Positions 17,352-26,007 of a DNA stretch of 64,000 nt are shown in pieces. The number at the start of each line of letters is the position of its first letter. The first letter of the stretch is position 1. The position numbers and the translations under genes were made by a program. Under the pieces are notes generated by a model, which saw only the letters and a program-made list of their open reading frames with translations, was not told the DNA's origin and did no database searches. Origin of the DNA: Longilinea sp964536805 (lineage in GTDB: Bacteria; Chloroflexota; Anaerolineae; Anaerolineales; Anaerolineaceae); contig CAZHYQ010000001.1 of the NCBI GenBank assembly GCA_964536805.1, forward strand, positions 124,001-188,000. The letters are read 5' to 3'.

Positions 17352-17735
17352 CTAGAATAATTCTCTTAACTTGATGATCAATGCTGGTCCAAAAAGGAAA
17401 ATACCTACGCCTACCGCACCGATCGCAACAATTAATACTCCTGCAGCGGATGCATCCTTGGCTACTTTCGCTAGTGGGTGTTTTTGAGGACTGATCAGGT
17501 CAACAGCGGCCTCCACGGCAGTATTTATACATTCCGCCGACCAGACTACTGCAATTGTCATTACAAGAATTGCCCAACTTGTCGCGGAAACCTTCAGCCA
17601 AGCTCCCAAAACAACGGCCATCAGCGTCGCGCCGGTATGAATCCAGGCATTCTTTTGCGTTCGAAACACATAGGCGATGCCGGAAAAAGCATACCGAAAC
17701 GAAAGCCAACGGCTGTGGAAAAAGGCTCGCTGCAT
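17352..17735 (-). CDS. dgkA: Diacylglycerol/undecaprenol kinase family membrane protein
   Basis: A 127-residue integral membrane protein of the DgkA family. Three hydrophobic segments are visible, and the signature 'AECINTAVEAAVDLI' followed by 'HPLAKVAKDASAAGVLI' carries the catalytic and metal-binding acidic residues. In Gram-positive relatives this enzyme phosphorylates undecaprenol, recycling the cell-wall lipid carrier. It lies 3 bases after ybeY, the order (pgpH - ybeY - dgkA) being a very common one. Confidence 0.93.
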   Translation of the reverse strand: MQRAFFHSRWLSFRYAFSGIAYVFRTQKNAWIHTGATLMAVVLGAWLKVSATSWAILVMTIAVVWSAECINTAVEAAVDLISPQKHPLAKVAKDASAAGVLIVAIGAVGVGIFLFGPALIIKLRELF

Positions 17736-17738
17736 GGT

Positions 17739-18191
17739 TCACTCAGGAAAGCGGCGTAAATCCGTGCCTAAACCGTCAAGAATTGCTTTTTGATGTTCCC
17801 ACATCTCGCGTTTATCAGCAGGCTCCGCATGATCATACCCCAGCAGATGAAGCGTTCCATGGACGACAAGCAATTGAACTTCAGCTTCGAGTGAATGTTC
17901 GGCTTCTTCTGCTTGTTTTTTCGCCTGGGGTAAGGATAGGATGATATCGCCTAAATACGGCTCGCCAATATCTGGATCCACCTCGTCTGACGGAAAGGAA
18001 AGCACGTCGGTTGGCGCATCGATTCCCAGAAACTGATTGTTGAGTTCCTGAAGTTTGGCATTATCGGTAATCACGACGCTAAGACCGCTCTGGGCTGGCA
18101 AGCCCTCATAGTTTAATGAGAATTGAACTGTCTTGGTAATTAGTTCTTCTGAGATAAGTTTTTGAAATTCGTTATCGATAAGTATATTCAT
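17739..18191 (-). CDS. ybeY: Endoribonuclease YbeY (16S rRNA maturation)
   Basis: A 150-residue metal-dependent endoribonuclease for 16S rRNA 3'-end maturation and ribosome quality control. The zinc-binding signature HGTLHLLGYDH is intact at residues ~112-122, and the upstream 'TDVLSFP' motif is present. Its start overlaps the stop of the HD-domain gene by 4 bases, so translation is coupled. Confidence 0.95.
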   Translation of the reverse strand: MNILIDNEFQKLISEELITKTVQFSLNYEGLPAQSGLSVVITDNAKLQELNNQFLGIDAPTDVLSFPSDEVDPDIGEPYLGDIILSLPQAKKQAEEAEHSLEAEVQLLVVHGTLHLLGYDHAEPADKREMWEHQKAILDGLGTDLRRFPE

Positions 18192-20335
18192 GCCTGTTTC
18201 TCGTTAGCTCCCGGAAGCGCCGAAGGCAATTCTCCCACCGGAGTGGTTTTACGATCCAACTCAGGGTATTGGATGCGGGGATGATATTGGTTTCGCAGAG
18301 AATTTACGAATGTTTCAGCAATCATACTCAAATCTTTGAGTGTCAGCGTGGTATCATCCAACTGCCCTTCGCGCTGCGTATAGTCAATTACTTTCTTGAC
18401 CAAAACCCTTAGTTCGTTTTCATCCTTAGGCAATTCGGCCCGGGCTCTTGCTTCGCAGCTATCTGCCAACATGAGAAGCGCTGTCTCCTTTGACCGGGGA
18501 CGAGGACCAGGGTAGCGGAATATCTTATCATCGACCTGGGAAGAATCTTGCTTGGCCAATTCGAGTGCGCGGGCATATTGATACCGGGTCAATAGGGTGC
18601 CATGATGTTCTCGCATGAAATCCTGCAACCTGGCGGGTAAATGGTATTTCTTTGCCAGACTTATGCCGTCGGTAACATGCCGGATGATGGTGGCTGCGCT
18701 GACTGTGGGATCAAGGTCGTCATGGGTATCCAATTGACCTTTTACTTGGTTTTCAATAAAGAAAAGAGGATTGGCAGCCTTTCCCACATCATGGTACAAG
18801 CCACCGACTCGGGTCAGCATGGCATCCGCGCCGATTTCCTCCGCAGCCTGTTCGGCTAAATTGGAGACTTGCAGGCTGTGCTGATAGGTTCCAGGGGCAT
18901 TATGTAGAATAAATTGAAGTAGGGGATGATCGGGACGCGAAAATTCCAACAATTGGAGTGCAGTAGAAATGCCGGTAATTTGCGAGAAAAGGAACTGGAA
19001 TAGCAGTGTCAAGCTAGCGGCTGCCAGACCGGCAAAAAAGGCTGCACCGCTTAAAGTTGCGAGACCTAGCCAATCTGTAAGGGCTTCGGGCAGGCGGTAG
19101 GCTAAAACAACTGCCGAGCCTGAGAGACCAATGGCGATTCCTGCCCAAAAAAAGTTTCCAATATGACGACCTTTTCCTAGGATGAGAATTCCGCAGGAGG
19201 TGGAAATAATGTAATAAAGCGTTAAATCCAGTGCATTGGGCAGGTTGTATGCAGATAAAACGCTCAGGATGACCGTAAAAACCAATCCCAATTCCAATGA
19301 GTACAGGCTGGCTACCGTCAGACCAAATGCGGCAAGCGGAAATAGATATGGAATAACCGTTCGGTTGGGAATTACCAGTTTGGCGCTGTAAAGGAAGATA
19401 AGAAAGATGACCGAAATCAGGAGCAGGCTGCGGATATCATCGAGTGGCGGAAGATTTCGGCGAATAAAATAAAGTAGGAGAAAGACAGCCAAAGTGGAAA
19501 CCAGTCCGCCGGCGGCGATTACATCCTGCGTTTTATTCTTTGATCGAATAAACCCTGAATTCTCAAGGGCTTCCCAGGCAGCTGGCGTAATGATCTGTCC
19601 GCGCCGGACTATAATTTCGCCGCTGGCATAAGTTTTCGACACAACTTTTACCGATTCGCGTGCATTTTTTCTGGCGGCTTCCGTCAAATCTTCACTGTAC
19701 AGGCTGTTGGAGGTAACAAATGGAGTCACAATGGCAGAGACAATTGCAGCTTGGTCCTCGCTCAAGGAAAAACTGATTAAAGTTGGAATGCGCCTTTGGG
19801 CATCACCAACCTCGTTCTCCTTGATGGTATTGCGCATGGTTTGTTCCAGAACGCTGATTGCCTCTTGTTGCAATGTTTGCCACCGAGATTCGGGCATCTC
19901 GAGCACTTGTTCGGCGTAATTATCAGCTAGAACCAATCCTTCCACTGATTTCAGGTCGGATATTTTTTGCAGCAGGCTGGAATGGCTGTCCTGGCGGACT
20001 ACACCGATAAAATTTAACGCTGTGCGCAGCGACTCGATCTGACGGCGGGTAATGGTTGAATCTGCCGGAAGAAAGACGGGTAGGACGTTCCGTTCTGCTT
20101 CGTCTTTTTGTTGCCCTGTCAAAATCTGGCTATCGTAAGTGATTTCTCTGGGAGTTTGAATATCCTGCGGTGAAACATCGCCTGGTTTAAGTGATAGCTC
20201 AGATTGCCGGAAAGCAATCGGAAAAATCAATGCCCCTAACGAAAGTAGAGAAACAATAATTAATAACGCGATTTTGGCATAATCGCGGCTCAGCCAATGG
20301 CGCCTGGCAGGTTCGTGCAAAACCGGTAAAGTCAT
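18188..20335 (-). CDS. pgpH: 7TM-HD family membrane phosphohydrolase (PgpH-like)
   Basis: A 715-residue protein with the PgpH/YqfF plan: an N-terminal membrane helix (about residues 22-44), an extracytoplasmic domain of ~240 residues, a block of seven hydrophobic helices (about 275-450), then a cytosolic HD domain with 'LYHDVGKAANPLFFIENQ' and 'REHHGTLLTRY'. In Listeria, PgpH hydrolyses the second messenger c-di-AMP; that activity is presumed here. The C-terminal ~20 residues are a polar tail. It overlaps yqeY and ybeY by 4 bases each. Confidence 0.93.
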   Translation of the reverse strand: MTLPVLHEPARRHWLSRDYAKIALLIIVSLLSLGALIFPIAFRQSELSLKPGDVSPQDIQTPREITYDSQILTGQQKDEAERNVLPVFLPADSTITRRQIESLRTALNFIGVVRQDSHSSLLQKISDLKSVEGLVLADNYAEQVLEMPESRWQTLQQEAISVLEQTMRNTIKENEVGDAQRRIPTLISFSLSEDQAAIVSAIVTPFVTSNSLYSEDLTEAARKNARESVKVVSKTYASGEIIVRRGQIITPAAWEALENSGFIRSKNKTQDVIAAGGLVSTLAVFLLLYFIRRNLPPLDDIRSLLLISVIFLIFLYSAKLVIPNRTVIPYLFPLAAFGLTVASLYSLELGLVFTVILSVLSAYNLPNALDLTLYYIISTSCGILILGKGRHIGNFFWAGIAIGLSGSAVVLAYRLPEALTDWLGLATLSGAAFFAGLAAASLTLLFQFLFSQITGISTALQLLEFSRPDHPLLQFILHNAPGTYQHSLQVSNLAEQAAEEIGADAMLTRVGGLYHDVGKAANPLFFIENQVKGQLDTHDDLDPTVSAATIIRHVTDGISLAKKYHLPARLQDFMREHHGTLLTRYQYARALELAKQDSSQVDDKIFRYPGPRPRSKETALLMLADSCEARARAELPKDENELRVLVKKVIDYTQREGQLDDTTLTLKDLSMIAETFVNSLRNQYHPRIQYPELDRKTTPVGELPSALPGANEKQA

Positions 20336-20781
20336 CCTGGTAATAACAACTTCCGGGCAATTTGGCTAATTTTGTCGCCAGCCGCTCGCCCTTGCAGTTT
20401 TGGCATGACAGCTTTCATGACCTTACCCAAATCTGCTGGACCGCTGGCATTCGTTTCCAAAATCGCTTCTTTGACCAATTCTTCAATTTCAATTTCGCTA
20501 AGCTGCTTTGGCAAAAAAGCTTCGACCACTTTAAGTTCAGCTTTTGCTTCATTGATCAAATCTTCTCTTTTGGCTTTCTCAGCATCCTGGATGGCTTCAT
20601 TCCGAATCTTAATTTCTTTTTGAAGGATCGCCATAATTCCCAAATCATCGAGAGGCTGGCCTTTTTCGATTTCGGCCATTTTTATCGCACTGAGTATCAT
20701 GCGGATGGTTCTCTTGCTGGTGTCATCGTTAGTTCGCATGGCATTATGCAAATTGAGCACCAAATTTTCCTGCAAATTCAT
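20332..20781 (-). CDS. yqeY: GatB/YqeY domain protein
   Basis: A 149-residue YqeY-like protein that corresponds to the C-terminal tRNA-binding domain of GatB, in a stand-alone form. The helical N-terminal half ('LHNAMRTNDDTSKRTIRMI') and the C-terminal 'KVMKAVMPKLQGRAAGDKIS' motif are characteristic. The exact role is unknown; an association with tRNA-dependent amidation is often suggested. Translationally coupled (4-base overlap) to the pgpH-like gene. Confidence 0.92.
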   Translation of the reverse strand: MNLQENLVLNLHNAMRTNDDTSKRTIRMILSAIKMAEIEKGQPLDDLGIMAILQKEIKIRNEAIQDAEKAKREDLINEAKAELKVVEAFLPKQLSEIEIEELVKEAILETNASGPADLGKVMKAVMPKLQGRAAGDKISQIARKLLLPG

Positions 20782-20792
20782 GGGTGTAGTCC

Positions 20793-21353
20793 TTAATCGG
20801 TGAGGGTAATATTTGGGCGAATTTTCTCAAGCAATTCTGGCCCGATGCCTGGGACTTTAAGAAGATCATCAAGCCTCATAAACAGCCCATTTTGAGTTCG
20901 ATAGGCAATTATTTGGTTGGCTTTTACTTCGCCTATGCCCGGCAGAGTTTCCAATTCTTTTGCTGAGGCTGTGTTAATGTTGATGAGCAAGTTCGTCGTC
21001 CGTGATGGAATTTGGACCGTGTCACTTCGGGATGAATTCAGAGCAGGTACCCAGACTTTATCGCCATCATCAAGCAATGCGGCCTGATTAATACTGGCTT
21101 TGTCTGCATTCTCCGTGAACCCCCCGGCAGCTTCAACAACCGCGGCAACCCTTGAGTTTGGAGGAAGGATATAAAGCCCAGGGTTCATAACCTCGCCAGA
21201 AATATCAACCATCAAAGGCGAAGGGCTGGGCGCAGGAATGATCACGATTGGTTGGCCGGAGGGCTTCATTACAATCAAAAGGATGGCCGCACCGGTCAGC
21301 AAGCCCACCATTACGCCAAATGCCACCAATTGCCACGATTTCATCGCTGTCAA
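20793..21353 (-). CDS. comEA: ComEA-like helix-hairpin-helix DNA-binding protein
   Basis: A 186-residue membrane-anchored protein: one N-terminal transmembrane helix (about residues 9-27), an SLBB domain ('VDISGEVMNPGLYILPPNSR') and a C-terminal tandem helix-hairpin-helix ('NINTASAKELETLPGIGEVK' and 'KVPGIGPELLEKI'). ComEA binds incoming DNA at the cell surface in natural transformation. No comEC follows here, so either the partner lies elsewhere or the protein has another role. A prepilin peptidase gene that could serve a pilus is at 49.8 kb. Confidence 0.9.
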   Translation of the reverse strand: MTAMKSWQLVAFGVMVGLLTGAAILLIVMKPSGQPIVIIPAPSPSPLMVDISGEVMNPGLYILPPNSRVAAVVEAAGGFTENADKASINQAALLDDGDKVWVPALNSSRSDTVQIPSRTTNLLININTASAKELETLPGIGEVKANQIIAYRTQNGLFMRLDDLLKVPGIGPELLEKIRPNITLTD

Positions 21354-21397
21354 TTCACCCCAGTTTCATAACCAGTATAACCGGGTGAGGGGGAGTG

Positions 21398-22327
21398 TCA
21401 AGTCGCAGCAGCAGGTTGTTCCACTGGCAATGCAGCTGGAAAAGCAGCCGGATTTTCAAGCGCGTACATCGTATTGAAAGCTGCGATGGCAACCTCCAAT
21501 ATATCCGGAGTGGGTTCAACCGTAGTCAGTTTTTGGAGCGCAAGGTTGGGTACAATCAGCCAGCGAATAACTGGCGAGTCGAGGTGATTGGCCGCCCAAC
21601 GAATGTATTCATATCCCAACATGGCAATCGGCGGCAATAAAAGGACCCTGCTTGCCAGCGTCCATAAAAATGGCAATTTACCGATGGCAGAAAAAACGAT
21701 GACCGATAAAATGACAACCGTCAGAATGAATGAGGTGCCGCAGCGAGGGTGTTGAAGGCTGTATTTGGCGACGCTCTCAGGGGTCAGTGCGGCGCCGGCT
21801 TCAAACGCATTGATGGTTTTATGTTCAGCGCCGTGATACGAAAAAACTCTGCGGATATCCGGCATCTTGCCAATTGCCCAGATATAGGTAATCACGACAA
21901 TTAATCGAACAACACCTTCGATTAGATTCCCCCAACCTTTGGGAATCTTAAGCAATGATTCCAATCCCTGTCCGATCGCCGCCGGGCCGATAAAAAATAA
22001 AACAACTGCCATCGCCAATGAAAACACCAGGGTGAGGGCCAATTGCGGCCCTTCTAATTTTTCGTCTTCGCCGGATTGTTTGTTCGCTGAAAGTGTCAGG
22101 AACCGGGTTCCCAGGCCTAGCGCGTCCCACAGGATCACCAGGCCGCGTAAAAACGGAATTCTGGCCATTTTTGACTGGTAAACCTGGCTCAATTCCTCTG
22201 TTTCAATCGAAATTTCACCGGTTGGCAATCGGAATGCGGCTGCCACATATTTCGAACCGCGCATTAATACCCCTTCGATCAGTGCCTGGCCGCCATAGGA
22301 TGGAAAGCGAAGTTTCTCTGTCGCCAT
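21398..22327 (-). CDS. DUF1385 membrane protein
   Basis: About 309 residues with four or five hydrophobic segments. Family marks are 'GGQALIEGVLMRG' at the N-terminus, 'SYHGAEHKTINAFE' in the middle and 'HPRCGTSFIL' before the last helices; the conserved His, Cys and Glu hint at metal binding. The family is widespread in Gram-positives and Chloroflexota without a known role, and is often a neighbour of prfA/rpmE. The ATG at 22327 is used; a GTG at 22339 overlapping the dipeptidase stop is possible. Confidence 0.88.
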   Translation of the reverse strand: MATEKLRFPSYGGQALIEGVLMRGSKYVAAAFRLPTGEISIETEELSQVYQSKMARIPFLRGLVILWDALGLGTRFLTLSANKQSGEDEKLEGPQLALTLVFSLAMAVVLFFIGPAAIGQGLESLLKIPKGWGNLIEGVVRLIVVITYIWAIGKMPDIRRVFSYHGAEHKTINAFEAGAALTPESVAKYSLQHPRCGTSFILTVVILSVIVFSAIGKLPFLWTLASRVLLLPPIAMLGYEYIRWAANHLDSPVIRWLIVPNLALQKLTTVEPTPDILEVAIAAFNTMYALENPAAFPAALPVEQPAAAT

Positions 22328-22331
22328 TATG

Positions 22332-23714
22332 TTATGCACCGTAATTGTAAAAGAAATGAATCAAGGCATCGATGCCACGATACCAGGTGGGTAGATGAAG
22401 TTTTTCGTTTGGCGCGTGGATGTTATCCTCCGGCAAACCAAAACCGGTCAGGACGGAGTCAATGCCGAGTGTTTCTTGCATTTCCGCAACAATCGGGATG
22501 CTGCCGCCCTCGCGCTTGAAAACGGGCCGTTTTCCCCAAACGCTCTCAATTGCCTTGCTCATTGCCTGCGAGGCGGGATGGTTTCGGTCCGTGAAGGACG
22601 GCGGGCCGCCAGCCATGCGGATTAATTCCCAGCGAATGGTTGAAGGCGCTTTTTGCTCAAGGTATTTAAGTAATTGCATGTGAACGTCATCCGGTTTTTG
22701 ATCGGGTACAAGCCGCATTGATATTTTTGCCATAGCCCATGATGGAATGACAGTTTTTGACCCGTGTCCCGTGAATCCCGAGAGAAGACCGTTGATTTCC
22801 AGCGTGGGACGGGCGCCAACCCGTTCAGCGGCAGTGTAGCCTGATTCACCCCAAAGTTTTTCTGCACCAGTCTGTTCCTGGAAGAAATCATCGCCCTGCG
22901 GCAGTTTGGCAATATCTTCGCGTTCATCGGCAGCCAATTCACGAACCGAATCGTAATAACCGGGCAAGGTGATCCTGCCGTTGGTGTCGTGCATGCCAGC
23001 GATTAATTCCGCCAGCGCTTGGGCTGGATTATGGACAATGCCGCCGAACAGGCCTGAATGAAGGTCATGAGCGGGGCCATAAACTCGCAATTCAAAGTAA
23101 GCCAAACCCCTTAAGGCATACGTCAGCGTTGGGAAATCCTCCGCCAAAATGCCTGAATCAGGGTTCAGTACGATGTTAGCGGCAAGCATTTTTGCATTCT
23201 GCTTTAAGAACGGCGCCAAATTCGGCGAGCCGATTTCTTCTTCACCTTCAATCATGAACTTAATATTGACAGGCAAATCCCCGGCTGCGAGGAGGGCTTC
23301 TACGGCGTTTAGTGATGACATGACCTGTCCTTTCATGTCGGATGCCCCCCGTGCGAAAAGGTTGTCCCCGCGGATGGTCGGTTCAAACGGCGGTGTCACC
23401 CAAAGGTCAAGCGGTTCTACGGGTTGAACATCGTAATGCCCGTAGATCAGGACGGTTTTTCGGTCCGGCTTGCCAACAAGATACTCACCGAAAACCACCG
23501 GGTGTCCATTTGTCGGATGAAGTGCGACATTTGAAAAACCCATTTTCCGCAAGCGGTTTGCCAGCCATTCGGCCGTTTCGGTGATAGCTTTTTTATGATC
23601 GGTGGAGGTTGATATTGATGGAATTTCAACCAGACTTTTTAGAGAATTCAGATAAGCATCACGATTCTGATGCGCATATGCAAGTGCTTCTTGACGCGGA
23701 TCGGCCATTCGCAT
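22332..23714 (-). CDS. M20-family dipeptidase / peptidase
   Basis: A 460-residue zinc dipeptidase of the M20 family (carnosinase-like). Metal-ligand and catalytic motifs are 'IYGHYDVQPV', 'ARGASDMKGQ' and 'IEGEEEIGSPNL'; the dimerisation domain lies between roughly residues 200 and 330. It cleaves dipeptides or acylated amino acids in the cytosol. The first ATG (23714) is supported by an AAGGAG site 6 bases upstream. It is transcribed away from ssnA across a 222-base spacer. It was considered as YgeY, the selenium-linked M20 hydrolase, but the sequence matches the general dipeptidase group better. Confidence 0.92.
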   Translation of the reverse strand: MRMADPRQEALAYAHQNRDAYLNSLKSLVEIPSISTSTDHKKAITETAEWLANRLRKMGFSNVALHPTNGHPVVFGEYLVGKPDRKTVLIYGHYDVQPVEPLDLWVTPPFEPTIRGDNLFARGASDMKGQVMSSLNAVEALLAAGDLPVNIKFMIEGEEEIGSPNLAPFLKQNAKMLAANIVLNPDSGILAEDFPTLTYALRGLAYFELRVYGPAHDLHSGLFGGIVHNPAQALAELIAGMHDTNGRITLPGYYDSVRELAADEREDIAKLPQGDDFFQEQTGAEKLWGESGYTAAERVGARPTLEINGLLSGFTGHGSKTVIPSWAMAKISMRLVPDQKPDDVHMQLLKYLEQKAPSTIRWELIRMAGGPPSFTDRNHPASQAMSKAIESVWGKRPVFKREGGSIPIVAEMQETLGIDSVLTGFGLPEDNIHAPNEKLHLPTWYRGIDALIHFFYNYGA

Positions 23715-23784
23715 TATTCTCCTTGGAAATATAGGTCGAATTATATGCTATTTCTCCCGACTTTCCAGTGGCGAATGATTTATT

Positions 23785-23814
23785 TTCTCCTTCTCGATCC
23801 CTTTATGATAAAAT
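23785..23814 (+). promoter_or_regulatory. Candidate promoter of the ssnA-F420-hydroxylase run
   Basis: TAAAAT (23809-23814) is a plausible -10; the best -35 at 18 bases is TTCTCC (23785-23790), which is weak. Transcription from about 23821 would leave a ~115-base leader that includes the structured segment at 23829-23893. Confidence 0.35.
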
Positions 23815-23828
23815 ATGTCTGACAAGTT

Positions 23829-23893
23829 GGGTGGTCGCGTCCATTATTCCGCGGACCGGCGTCGGGTTTTTAGCCCGTCGAAAAGAACCGCCC
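23829..23893 (+). promoter_or_regulatory. Structured 5' leader of ssnA (three-way-junction candidate)
   Basis: GGGTGGT (23829-23835) pairs with ACCGCCC (23887-23893) over 7 bp, allowing one G-U, and encloses two hairpins: GTCC/GGAC (23839-23842 with 23853-23856) and CGGG/CCCG (23863-23866 with 23874-23877). The segment is GC-rich between AT-rich flanks, sits 43 bases before the ATG and is not coding. It may be a riboswitch or protein-bound leader. It does not match purine, Moco, ZTP or SAH riboswitch consensus features as I remember them. The ribosome site AGGGAG (23923-23928) lies downstream. Confidence 0.4.
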
Positions 23894-23936
23894 CTCCAGG
23901 TTTTTCTTGCGTAAATCTGAGTAGGGAGCTGCGCGG

Positions 23937-25286
23937 ATGTTAATCAAGAATTGTACTTTGATCACCTGGGGTTCTCCCAATCAAATCATTCCAAATCAAT
24001 CCATAAAGATCAATTCCGACAAAATCATCGCAATTGGCCCGGCAAACGAACTTCTTCCATTTGAAGGGGAGGAGACGCTGGACGCAAAGGGTCAATATGC
24101 AATGCCCGGAAATATCTGCGCCCATACTCATTTCTATGGGGCTTTTTCGCGCGGAATGGCTATTCCAGGACCTGCACCAAAAATATTTCCTGAGATCCTT
24201 GAAAAACTGTGGTGGCCATTGGATAAGTCCTTGGATTTGGAGGATGTCAAATATTCTGCTTTGGTATGTCTGGTAAACGCAATCCGCCATGGTACCACTA
24301 CACTGTTCGACCACCATGCCTCGCCCAATGCAATAGACGGGTCGCTTGAGACAATTGCTCAAAGCGTACTTGGTGCGGGGTTGCGTGCTTCGTTGTGTTA
24401 TGAAGTGACGGACCGAAATGGCGAAGAGCAAGCAGAAGCTGGAATCCGCGAAAACCTGAATTATTTTCGATGGCTAAAACAGCATCCTGAGCTGGAAACT
24501 GCTCTGGGAGCAACTTTTGGCCTGCACGCCAGCTTGACACTCTCGGAGAAGACATTACAGCGCTGCCGAGACTTGGCGCCGGATGAGGTTGGTTTTCATG
24601 TCCATGTGGCCGAGCATTTTTCCGATGAGGATGACAGCCTGGCAAAATCAGGAACAAGAGTGGTGGATCGGTTGTCAAATTTTGGTCTCTTGGGGATAAA
24701 AACGATTGCTGTGCATTGCGTTCATGTTGATCAACGAGAAACAGAATTGCTCCGCCAATCGGGAACATGGGTGACTCACCAACCTCGTTCCAATATGAAC
24801 AATGCCGTTGGCATGGCAGCGGTTGAGAGTATGATGCGGGCCGGCATTAAAGTCTGCTTGGGGAATGACGGGTTTTCGAATGCCATGTGGGAAGAATGGA
24901 AAGCGGCCTACTTTGCGCACAAATTGTGGCATCATGACCCAAGGCGGATGGGTGGTTATGATGTTGTTAAAATGGCAGTTTACAACAACGCTGACCTGGT
25001 AACCAACCAGTTTGCGGGTCTTCGAGCCGGCGAAATTGCCGTTGGCGCCGCTGCCGACTTGATGCTCGTTGATTATCAGCCAATTACGCCATTAACCGCA
25101 GGAAACCTTCCCTGGCATATCTTATTCGGTTTTAACGAGAGCATGATTACAACAACCATTGCCCGCGGAAAAGTACTGATGCTAAATCGTGAATTGCAGA
25201 CATTGGATGAAGAAAAAATAGCCTTTGAAGCGCGAAAGCGCGCCTCCAATGTTTGGAAACGCTATGAAGACCAATTTGCTTCTTGA
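23937..25286 (+). CDS. ssnA: Selenium-linked aminohydrolase SsnA
   Basis: A 449-residue amidohydrolase that closely matches SsnA, the aminohydrolase encoded in selenium-dependent molybdenum hydroxylase clusters. Shared landmarks include 'HTHFYGAFSRGM', 'KLWWPLDKSLD', 'FDHHASPNAIDGSL', 'YEVTDRNG' and 'RSNMNNAVGM'. Zinc ligands are the H-x-H in 'CAHTHFYG', His in 'HVHVAEH', His in 'AVHCVH' and the Asp in 'LGNDGFSNAM'. The reaction is probably deamination or hydrolysis of a purine- or pyrimidine-type heterocycle; the true substrate is unknown. It is the first gene of an 18-gene same-strand run containing yqeB and yqeC, which supports the assignment. AGGGAG precedes the ATG by 8 bases. Confidence 0.9.
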   Translation: MLIKNCTLITWGSPNQIIPNQSIKINSDKIIAIGPANELLPFEGEETLDAKGQYAMPGNICAHTHFYGAFSRGMAIPGPAPKIFPEILEKLWWPLDKSLDLEDVKYSALVCLVNAIRHGTTTLFDHHASPNAIDGSLETIAQSVLGAGLRASLCYEVTDRNGEEQAEAGIRENLNYFRWLKQHPELETALGATFGLHASLTLSEKTLQRCRDLAPDEVGFHVHVAEHFSDEDDSLAKSGTRVVDRLSNFGLLGIKTIAVHCVHVDQRETELLRQSGTWVTHQPRSNMNNAVGMAAVESMMRAGIKVCLGNDGFSNAMWEEWKAAYFAHKLWHHDPRRMGGYDVVKMAVYNNADLVTNQFAGLRAGEIAVGAAADLMLVDYQPITPLTAGNLPWHILFGFNESMITTTIARGKVLMLNRELQTLDEEKIAFEARKRASNVWKRYEDQFAS

Positions 25287-25298
25287 TAAGGCGCTGAA

Positions 25299-25994
25299 AT
25301 GACGGACAATACACAACCCACAATAATTCATACCATCGCAATTCTGGGCGGAACGGGAAAAGAAGGAAAGGGGCTTGCTTACCGCTGGGCCAAAGCAGGC
25401 TACCACATATTGATTGGATCCCGGATGGAAGAAAAAGCCCAAGCGGCTGCATCAGAGTTACACACTATGCTTCAATCATCGGATAAAGTTCGCGGAGTGT
25501 CCAATGATGACGCTGCCCGCCAAGCCGATCTGCTTGTGATGACGGTACCCTACAGCGCTCATAAAAACATGTGCGAACAAATGAAGGATGCCGCCCAGGG
25601 AAAGATTGTCATCGATGTAACAGTACCCCTGGTTCCTCCGAAAATCACCAAGGTGCAAATGCCGGAGGCCGGAAGCGCCTCGCTTGAGGCACAGCAGATT
25701 TTCGGTGATGGTGTCCAGGTGATTACTGCTTTTCAGAATATTTCGTATGAACACCTGTTGAACGACGAAGATGTAAATTGTGATGTTCTTGTTTGCGGTG
25801 GAAAGAAAGCTGATCGGGCGGTTGTGATTAAACTTATCCAGGATGCCGGTATGGTCGGATGGGACGCAGGCGTGATTGAGAATTCAGTTGTTGCTGAAGG
25901 ATTGACATCCGTTTTACTTGGATTGAATAGACAATTCGGCGTCGAATCTGCAGGGATACGAATCACTGGCATTCCTCGTCCAAATGAAGCTTGA
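25299..25994 (+). CDS. npdG: F420-dependent NADP reductase
   Basis: A 231-residue Rossmann protein of the NPD/Fno family, which exchanges hydride between NADP(H) and coenzyme F420. The dinucleotide motif 'ILGGTGKEGKGLAYRWAKAG' is followed by 'IGSR', which reads the NADP 2'-phosphate, and 'VMTVPYSAH' and 'DVTVPLVPPK' match the reductase fold. It is 12 bases after ssnA and overlaps the longest possible cofE frame. With cofE, cofD, cofC and a luciferase-like oxidoreductase downstream, it gives the organism a way to reduce F420 from NADPH or to recover NADPH from F420H2. Confidence 0.93.
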   Translation: MTDNTQPTIIHTIAILGGTGKEGKGLAYRWAKAGYHILIGSRMEEKAQAAASELHTMLQSSDKVRGVSNDDAARQADLLVMTVPYSAHKNMCEQMKDAAQGKIVIDVTVPLVPPKITKVQMPEAGSASLEAQQIFGDGVQVITAFQNISYEHLLNDEDVNCDVLVCGGKKADRAVVIKLIQDAGMVGWDAGVIENSVVAEGLTSVLLGLNRQFGVESAGIRITGIPRPNEA

Positions 25995-26007
25995 TCATTA
26001 TTCATCG

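Noticed and set aside
22332..23714. M20 gene as YgeY of a selenium cluster
   Set aside because: The sequence fits the general dipeptidase group and it is transcribed away from ssnA.
23829..23893. Purine, Moco, ZTP or SAH riboswitch upstream of ssnA
   Set aside because: Core conserved bases of these classes as I remember them are missing. The structure is kept as unassigned.
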